Shown here piece by piece: positions 56,746 to 64,000 of a stretch of DNA of 64,000 nucleotides (the stretch's first letter is position 1; each line of letters opens with the position of its first letter). This stretch comes from Isoetes taiwanensis (Eukaryota; Streptophyta; Lycopodiopsida; Isoetales; Isoetaceae), in assembly GCA_021234155.1 (NCBI GenBank), contig JAJEKV010000027.1, forward strand, positions 11,542,716-11,606,715. Reading direction: 5' to 3'. The notes beneath the pieces were generated by a model. That model was not told the DNA's origin. It did no database searches and saw only the letters and a program-made list of their open reading frames with translations. The translations under genes and the position numbers were made by a program.

Positions 56746-56992
56746 TCTCAATCTATACTTGGCCATGGGATATTAGATTAGGATTGAAATTTTGAAAACC
56801 ATGATATACACCTCCGCTAGTTAATGTAGAATTATGAATATGAAACCGCATATAGTTCTAGAAAACCGATGCCGTTCGAGATCGGGCAGTCTTTTGGGAT
56901 GCGTGTCGTGATATGATTATATGGGAGAGATTCCCGCTGCACCATTCTCTGTCCATTCCACTCTGATCTTCGCCGAGGGCGCGTTCAGACGC

Positions 56993-59083
56993 ACAGCAGA
57001 TTTGGATGGTATGCAGTCTCAAGTGGGCCGGGCCCCCAATGGTGCCGGTTCTCACAGCACTCTTCAACAGGGCATTGCAAGAAGGCTTCCCCCCGCACTG
57101 GACTACCAGTAGAGTTGTGCCCATATACAAAGCAGGGGACCCCCACAACCCAGCCAACTATCGTACCATTATGGTCAGTTCTGTATTTGCCAAGTTGCTT
57201 GCCGGGATTCTTGAGCGGCGATTGACACTTTGGGCAGAGGATGGAGAAGTGCGGGCTCTCACGCAGGCAGGCTTCCGCCCCCGGCATTCTACTATTGACC
57301 ATATCTTCACTCTGCGAACACTCATAGAGGATAGCCTTAATCGGCCTTGAGAATGCATGACTTGTTGCTTTGTGGATTTCGCAAAGGCTTTTGACCACGA
57401 TTACTCGGGATAAGTTGTGGGATAGATTGAGACGACTAGGGACCCTCGTCGACTTGCGAGAATGCTATATACGCACTATCTAAGGGGGCTTGCTCCGGTC
57501 CTCTCACCGTCCGGGGAGCCCGTTGTTAGTAGCATTGGGGTGCGCCCGGGCTGCCCTCTATCCCCGACACTCTTCGGCTTGTACATTGACCAGCTAGAAG
57601 AATGGCTAGCGAGCACGGGGGAGCGCTTCGGTTGATGCACCACATAATCCGGCAACTCATATATGCCGATGATGTTGACCTGCTTCGCATATACCCCGAG
57701 GGACATGCAACGCCACCGGATGCTTTGGACACTTTACGCCAATTCACCGACATGAGAGTTAACTTGGCCAAGACAAGGGTGCTGCTGGTCCCATCATCCC
57801 GCACCCACGCCTTCCCTCATTCACTTACCGAGGCGGGTAGTGGAGGTAGCTCGATCTTATAAGTATTTGGGCATTGAGTTTTCTACTACCACACACCGGG
57901 ATGCATCCATCGTTTCACGGGTCACTTTGCACGCCGGAAAGCCACAGATGCAATGCAAAACAACAAATCACAAGGCGTAGTCAGTATGCATGGGGTCACC
58001 AGGCACACTTGTTCGTGGCCTTGGTTGAACCGGTCCTCCTCTATGGGGCGTAAGTGGGGGGCGGTGATATCCCTCACCACTTGGAACGATCTAGAGCAGT
58101 GCTGTAAGGCCTTCTTGGCCCCGCACCGGGAGTGAAATCCACGGTCCCATATCGAGATTTTGCTCCGGGAGACAAAGCTTCCTTCCATTCTGAGAGAGTC
58201 GCTACCGAACGCCACATTATTTACTTCTTCCGGTGGTGGCTATGGATGAAGCTCGGCTGCCCAACCTTGCTTTGGCGAAGGGCGATGGGCCCGCAATGAC
58301 TCAAAGCCTCGCTAGAAAGACAAGCAAGCCCGGTGGTTCTCGCTATGGAATGTGCGGGCACACGATGATGTGGACCGGTCATACACCGAAGGAACGCTAC
58401 CGCCTTGAAGCAAGATTTGGATGCTTGCTTCATGGCCAAGCTTTGGGATGCAGAGGCCCCGTCACATGTCAAGGTGGCAAATTATCGACAAGCGAGTTAA
58501 TCCCATGCTCACGAGGGGCCCACACCACTATCTGCACCCCATCTACCCATGAAAAAGCGCAGGTGATTGCTTCCATTCGCCGCAGTGCACACCACCTCCG
58601 CATTGAGACGGGGAGATGGATTCGGAGCCGCGTGAGGACAGAGTCATCGGTCTGTCAGCGGGGGTGCCATTGAGGATGAAAGTCACGCCCTCGGGGCTGT
58701 TGTCCGGCGACGAGCAGCATATCCGGCTCGGTATGCTTTCGGTTAGTTGTGCCCCATCGGGCCTTGCATGAGCTAATTGAAAGCACGGCCCTCGGTAGGC
58801 TTGTTGGGATCGTACCTCAGGGAGGTAATGGATCTGCTTGAACTTCGGTTATGCCCCCTGTCCGATATTAACCTCCGGTATTTGTGATTATGTATATAAG
58901 CATGCGGTAAGATATCAGCATCCTTATTGCTACTAAGGTTTTTCCCCCGAAAACCCTTCGGGGCGGGGGTTTTTTAATCCTGGTAGTAATACGCCTGCTG
59001 CTCCCTCTTTGTACTTGGGTCCCATAGGCCAGTTGGTCTCCGTGGACGATAAAATCATATTCTATTCTATTCTATTCTATTCT
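56993..59083 (+). mobile_element. RTE-like LINE, copy C, 5'-truncated
   Basis: Homology to copy A starts near 56993 (DLDGMQ). RT blocks follow: RVVPIYKAGDP (57113), GFRPRHSTIDHIFTLRTLIE (57270-57330), FVDFAKAF (57372), GCPLSPTLFGLYIDQLEEW (57548-57604) and LIYADDVDLL (57657-57686), then the post-RT region to about 58670. The 3' UTR has the conserved stem-loop (58926-58990) and a (TATTC)5 tail (59059-59083). Several small indels break the frame. It lies in the interior of the LTR retrotransposon, on the opposite strand. Confidence 0.88.
58926..58990 (+). ncRNA. conserved 3'-UTR stem-loop of LINE copy C
   Basis: Same fold and nearly the same bases as copy A: UUCG-capped CCC/GGG, CCCCC/GGGGG and an outer stem GCUAC/GUAGU with a bulged A. 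Confidence 0.75.
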
Positions 59084-60757
59084 CATAAAGATCGTCCGCG
59101 ATCGTCCAAGTACGTTCCAATTTAGTCCATCCCTTCTCAAGTTGGTTATTCCGCAGTACCATATATCTTTGGCACCTTCGCATTCCTTTTCTTTTAATCT
59201 CTGCAAAACTCCAGGAAAATAATAGTTATGGATATCCGCTTACTTCCACAGTACGATATATCCCTTGTACCTCTGCAGGGCAAAAGTATGCTGGTGGGGT
59301 ACAAAAAAGTGCGACCCCAGCACTTAGATCAGCACCCTGCACCTGCTATTCTATCATAGTATTCCACTTGTCATTCATTGGAGCTCTTACATATTTCTAT
59401 TGATTATCTAATTACCATGTGCTAGTATTAGTAACACCCTAAATAAGCTGCCACATGGGGTGCTATATGAGTGTTGTCACCATGTGTCCGGACGCCTGCT
59501 TTTGTACCCCACCAGCATACTTTTGCCCAGCAACACATTATTATCTTTCGTACCTCCGTGGTACTACTTGATTGTATATCCGCGATACAATGTATCTCCG
59601 TGATACAGATGCAACTTTTGTCAAGCCTATTGTGTTGCAATCACAATTGCTACTCTACATCTAATGCACCCTTGTTCAAGCCTATTACGCTGCAGCACAA
59701 TTATTGATCTACCATGAGGCATTCATAATTAGTGCACCATGTTCGGGCCTATTATGTTGCAATCGTAATTACCAATCTACCATGGGTACACACAACAGAG
59801 GTATCCATTCTTTATTCCAAATAAGGAAATTCAACTTACAAACTTTACTCATAAGCTCATACTATATGAAGCAATTTGAGATTCCGCATCTAAATTTCAC
59901 ATCCATATATTTGATAGCTTATCCGTAGAGTTCTCCCCAGTGCTTATCACTATGCAAACCTGCAAATAAGATCAAGTGCTAATATAAATGACTTCCAAAG
60001 TCAAATATTTATATAAATGACCACCACGACCAGTCAGTCTCTCAGATCACCATGCCGACTCCGTAATCTCAAGCAAGGTGCTTTTGCGGTTCTTATACTC
60101 AGGATTAAAGTTGGAAGTTACACAAGCTAAGATGATCAAAACAGGCTTCTAGAGATGGCAAGTGGTTATGGAAGGTAGTTTGGCTATTTATATGACAAAG
60201 CAGTGCTCAATGTTGTGTAGCAGGTGTTACTTGTCTCCAAGACAAGCTTTTCCACGAAAACCTAGCAATCGCCCTTATTATTCCATACTCCCCAAAGGAT
60301 CATAGAAGTTTCCCCAATAATCCAAACTCGTTCACAACAAGTCAGTCCATATACTTCGAGCATTCTCCACGAAAGCACCAAGTTTTCTCTGCTACTGATG
60401 CTCCATCTTCGCTTGCAGCAATAGTCACCAAATCCACCTCATTTCCCTAACCGCTCTAATATTGAAATCATATGATTTCGTTTCATGCATAAAGGCTTTT
60501 ACTCCATTAAGATAATCCACCTATATTCTTGTGAACCCCAAAATGATAATCTCCTCTTCATTTCGATGCCATGCTCCAGCAAAATAAGAACTAATAGTAG
60601 TTCTTGCAGCATATATAAGAAGAGTGATTTTTACGGCCCTCTGGAAAATTCCTAGCTCCATCATTTCTGACTTCTTTAATTCCTCTCACAGATTAGAGAG
60701 TCCAAATTCCACTGATGATCCCATTGCCCATGGTTCCTAAAAGAATCGTAAACCTTT
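59084..60757. other. no gene recognised
   Basis: The internal region of the LTR retrotransposon beside its primer-binding site, where gag would be expected on the minus strand. No gag-like frame was found. TCCRYRGTAC-like short motifs recur at 59150-59600. Confidence 0.4.
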
Positions 60758-60769
60758 GCTCTGATACCA
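60758..60769 (-). promoter_or_regulatory. primer-binding site (initiator Met tRNA type)
   Basis: Minus strand TGGTATCAGAGC begins two bases inside the right LTR boundary. It is the standard plant retrotransposon primer site for minus-strand DNA synthesis. Confidence 0.9.
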
Positions 60770-61327
60770 CTTGATACGAGTCATGTATATTTGGGTTGTT
60801 GTAACAACACAGAATCACAGAACCCACAATAAAATAATAGAACACAAGACTAAAGAAACTTTATTCATGCACAATTGATATGGCAACACCATTAATCACC
60901 CCACCAGATCCACTGGGTTATGGCAAAATACAAAGCTCTAACATCTGGCTTATTGGCCCTCCAAGCTAATCTCACTACTCCAAGTAGCTACAGATAAGAA
61001 AGCAACTGCAAATCTGTAATGTCGCTGTAGCAGTAATTTGTGACCCCGTGTCACGTTTTTGGCCATTACTCCCTCATATGGATGAATTACGAGATGTGCC
61101 ACCCCAATTCAGAAACTAGACTCCGAGCCGGTTCCAATAAGGTAAAAGTTGCCTCCATGGAGCTTTGGTTGTGGAGATATCTCCAACTGAAGTTTAGGTT
61201 CTATTTATAGATCTCTCCACGACTTTAACCTTTTTTAGCAGGCAGTTGCCTTTTATATCAAAATAGCTCCTTGCCTTTAATTAGATTACATGACTTATAA
61301 TATGGGATATTATCTATGAGCTTCTCC

Positions 61328-63026
61328 AAAGGCTTTTGATACGGTCCCCCGGGAAAAGCTGTGGGCTAGACTGCGTCAACTGGGGCTCCCGCTGCCTGTG
61401 CAGAATGCCATATAGGTTGTATGAGAGTTGTTTTGGCGGGGATGCGGCCCGGCGGGCCAAGCATTCACCAAGTAGTATCGGGTCCCAAGGGTTGCCCCCC
61501 TCGCCAACACTTTTGGCCTCTACATTGATCGGTTAGAGCCACGGCTTCTGCGAGCATGGGGGATGGCATACGACTTTTGCACCGTGTCATCCGCCGGCTC
61601 ATCTATGCGGGCGATGTTGGCTCGCTTGGCCACACCCCGAAGCTATCTGATCTCACACGGATGCCCTAGACACATTTTGTCGGGGCCTCTGAGACATCGC
61701 GCGTCAATCCGCCAAGACCGGGTGGTTCTCATATCCTCTTCATGTCACCCCATGCCTCCCCGCACTCACATATCGGGGGCGGCTGACTGTGGACGTCACG
61801 CCCACCTACAAGTACCTAGGGGTGGAGTTCCCCTTCTCTCTCTGGCGGGAGGCGTCTATCCGCTATGGGTGACAAAGAGGCCGGAAAGCTTTATGCCATG
61901 CGGAACAACAATCACCGTGCGAGCTATATGATTGGGGCCATCGGTCACATCTGCTCGCACCGGTCGAGCCCGCCCTTCATGACGGGTCGAGGTTTGGGGC
62001 CCTGGCGCCTCTTTGGCGACTGAATGACTTGGAGCAGGTGCGTAAGGCATTTTGGCACGCGCACTTGGGTGAAACCTTCAATTCCCTATCGATTCTCGCT
62101 GCAGAAACTGATTCTTGCCGCCACGGGCAAAAGCCCTTGATAGACACATCGCCTATTTTCGTAAAGTGGTTACTATGGGTGATGCTCGGGCCCGCGACTG
62201 GGCTTACACCGGGCCATGAGTCCGCAGCGCTTAGGGCCTGTTGGAGGGGTAAGAGAGATCGCTGGTTCGCCAGATGGAACGTCGCGAGAGCACGATCGCA
62301 TAAATTTGCGCAAGCGGCCGACGATCGTGGATACCAGCGGGAGTACCTAGATGCTTATTTCCTTGGCAAGCTCGGGGACCCCATTGCTCTAGAGCAGGTC
62401 AAAATGGCCCATTACAAGGAGCACATCAACCCGTGTTAGCCCTGGGCCCACAGCTCTACCAAGTTCCCGTGCCCCCGAAAAGCCTTGACTCATTGCCTCC
62501 ATTCGCACAGTGCCCACCATCTTCGCGATCGAGGGCAGGCGGTGGATTGGGAGCCCCGGGGCGGGCTCTGTCGCTCTTTGTCAAACGGGTGCCATTGAGG
62601 ATGAGTTTCACACTTTCGAGTTGCCCGGCGTTGGTCGGATCCGGGCGGATACGCCCCCTTAGTAATGCGGCGGACGTGCCCTTGCATTTGCCGATGAACA
62701 CACCCGTCGAGACGTGCCACCGGGGTCATACATCCAGGAGGTACCGGACCTGGCGCGAGGTCACCTTTGCCCCCGCTGGTCGTCCGTGACTAGGCACTAC
62801 GGGGTGGTGCATGATCAGTATATATTGGCATGTTTTACGCATTTTATATGATTAGCCGCGGTTTGTCGGCGGGCTGATTGCTGCCACGGTTTTTCCCTCG
62901 AAAACCCTTCGGGGCGGGGGTTTTTTAATCCGGGCAGTAATCCGCTTGCTGCGTTTTTGTATTGGGTCCCATAGACCGATTGGTCTCCGTGGATGATAAA
63001 AGTACCTTCCTTCCTTCCTTCCTTCC
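61328..63026 (+). mobile_element. RTE-like LINE, copy D, 5'-truncated, inside the LTR
   Basis: The copy starts inside the RT block (KAFDTVPREKLWARLRQLGL) and continues through RRLIYAGDV, in which YADD has become YAGD, and YKYLGVEFPFS to a 3' UTR with the conserved stem-loop (62876-62942) and a (CCTT)n tail (63005-63026). It is clearly diverged from A and C, so it represents another subfamily. The uninterrupted left LTR shows the insertion point is between GCTTCTCC and CTCAACTA, with no obvious target duplication. Confidence 0.88.
62876..62942 (+). ncRNA. conserved 3'-UTR stem-loop of LINE copy D
   Basis: The same fold as copies A and C, with compensatory differences in the outer stem: GCUGCC pairs with GGGCAG where A and C have GCUAC.U with GGUAG. 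The UUCG loop and bulged A are kept. Confidence 0.75.
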
Positions 63027-63213
63027 TCAACTAATAATCATCCCAATGATAGTGCTTCGACCCCTCCCATAAATCTTATATTATCCTATGCCCCTTCTTT
63101 ATATACACTTGGGAAAACATTAGGATTAATATTCACATACTATTTGCCATACTTTTGCCATATTTCCATAGCCCATTCGCCGTGGACCACTCCCCCATGC
63201 TTGCTCCATATCA

Positions 63214-63815
63214 GACCTTCTCACCATTACCAGGCAAGAATGATCGAACTCTAAAACCTTACCTTCCTCACAATAAGACCCAGTGGCGGCTGCAAATGTA
63301 GACTAGGTATGATAGGCAAAGGTACATTTGCTCTTGATTTGGAGGAGGGAATACAGCTATGGTATGAGGCAATGCCCCCGTTACAGGTTTTGGTATCTAG
63401 TAAGGTTTGATTGCTTTCCCATTTCTTTATTTTTTACTTTCTCTTCCTACCCTAAAATATATAAATCTTAAATGATGACACGATGTTTGCATGTGCAATT
63501 CTGATACATCATATGTAAACCATTGAAAGATATCTTAAAAGATTAGGGAAGAACATAGGAATACAGTGCACACTCTAGATTGATTACAAAGTAAATCGAA
63601 GAGCAAGCACGAATACAAAGATGTAAAATTCACATATTTTACCTGGCTTCATTGCTAAATATAGACTCTGCAACCTCCATTGGCAGTACGTCTAATATTA
63701 CCTCTCATTGTGGTTGTAGCAAGGTTCTTATAATAACTCAAGCCATGGGCCCATGGATAAACCACTTGGTAGATGGAATTGGGCCACAATTAGAGGAACA
63801 ACATTAGATTTGAAG
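63214..63815. other. flank right of the LTR element, no gene recognised
   Basis: Begins with the GACCT target duplication. No gene or further repeat was seen before the tail of LINE F. Confidence 0.4.
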
Positions 63816-64000
63816 GAATAGAATAGAATAGAATAGAATAGTTTTTTTAACGTCCACGGAGACCAATAGGTCATGGGACCCATACAATGGGCTAGTACAA
63901 TCATTACTACTAGGATTAAAAAACCCCTGCCTCGAAAGGTTTTCAAGGGAAAAACCTTTGCAGTAATGATGATACTAGACAAACAGAGATAATGACTACT
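63816..64000 (-). mobile_element. RTE-like LINE, copy F, 3' end only (runs off window)
   Basis: The (GAATA)n run at 63816-63840, read on the minus strand, is a (TATTC)n tail. Behind it come the family's GGTCTCCGTGGACG block and the stem-loop (about 63900-63970). The rest lies beyond the window. Confidence 0.85.
63900..63970 (-). ncRNA. conserved 3'-UTR stem-loop of LINE copy F
   Basis: UUCG loop kept. The inner stem is CCU/AGG instead of CCC/GGG, the outer CCCCC/GGGGG is CCCUU/AGGGG, and the outermost stem extends to AUCAUU/AAUGAU. Confidence 0.75.

Larger units (their letters stand above)
48748..63213 (-). mobile_element. complete LTR retrotransposon without recognisable gag-pol, with nested LINEs
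   Basis: Two LTRs of about 743 bp in direct orientation bound the element: left 48748-49490, right 60772-63213 (the latter enlarged by LINE D). Both begin TGATACGAG on plus and end CCATATCA, so termini are TGATA...TATCA on the minus strand. The same five bases, GACCT, lie outside both ends (48743-48747, 63214-63218). A Met-tRNA-type primer-binding site lies at 60769-60758 beside the right LTR, which fixes the sense as minus. The 11.3-kb interior holds LINE pieces B, E and C, tandem repeats and two host-like exons, but no gag, protease, integrase or LTR-type RT. It is therefore a non-autonomous derivative or one whose genes were lost. No purine tract is evident beside the left LTR. Confidence 0.88.
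60772..63213 (-). repeat. 5' LTR (right copy), interrupted by LINE D
   Basis: The sequence matches the left LTR from 60772 to about 61328 and again from about 63027 to 63213. The two parts add up to about 743 bp. By eye the LTRs differ at several percent of positions, so the element is not recent. Confidence 0.88.

Noticed and set aside
1-64000. CRISPR array or prokaryotic operon
   Set aside because: No regular repeat-spacer pattern; introns, LTR elements and LINEs show a plant nuclear genome.

Overview
The window is nuclear DNA from a land plant with a large, repeat-rich genome. This rests on Ty3 chromovirus and Copia retrotransposons, an RTE-like LINE family, and fragments of plant-type genes with spliceosomal introns (LRRC40-like LRR protein, ALG13, trihelix/Myb-SANT protein, NDT-type NAD carrier, ABCC13-type ABC transporter, BAHD acyltransferase, NB-ARC and protein kinase). 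The species cannot be fixed from sequence alone; a fern, another non-seed plant or a gymnosperm would all fit. Almost nothing here is an intact host gene. The best candidates for expression are the ALG13-like gene (minus, 26.1-26.7 kb) and the transposon-borne Myb/SANT ORF (plus, 28.4-29.4 kb).

Layout. 1-5.5 kb: decayed pol and complete 3' LTR of a Ty3 chromovirus. 6.1-6.45 kb: a tiled array of hairpins that opens with a 76-bp near-perfect palindrome. 7.9-9.05 kb: a retroposed insert with a 15-bp target duplication. 12.4-13.6 kb: a TRIM-like mini-retrotransposon, then degenerate tandem repeats. 13.7-14.25 kb: two LRRC40-like exons. 15.5 and 22-23.7 kb: Copia remnants. 24.2-24.6 kb: a MITE. 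26.1-26.7 kb: ALG13-like gene with a GC-AG intron. 27.9-32.06 kb: a TAA-flanked, TIR-bounded PIF/Harbinger-like transposon holding a Myb/SANT ORF plus intron-containing fragments of two unrelated host genes on opposite strands (Pack-type capture). 32.1-33.3 kb: BAHD pseudogene. 33.5-36.5 kb: broken NB-ARC-like and kinase-like sequence with an internal inverted duplication. 39.5-43.4 kb: RTE-like LINE copy A (minus). 44.0-45.8 kb: tandem repeats.

48.75-63.2 kb is one LTR retrotransposon on the minus strand: LTRs of about 743 bp, Met-tRNA-type primer-binding site and 5-bp target duplication GACCT. It has no recognisable gag or pol. It has been colonised by LINE copies B, E, C and D, and carries two host-like exons antisense to itself. 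LINE D sits inside the right LTR, and the left LTR preserves the matching empty site. LINE copy F begins at the right edge.

The strongest novelty candidate is a structured RNA in the 3' UTR of the LINE family. Four copies (A, C, D, F) share a long stem-loop with a UUCG tetraloop, a conserved bulged A and a U-run, just before the microsatellite tail. Several stem pairs differ between copies by compensatory changes.
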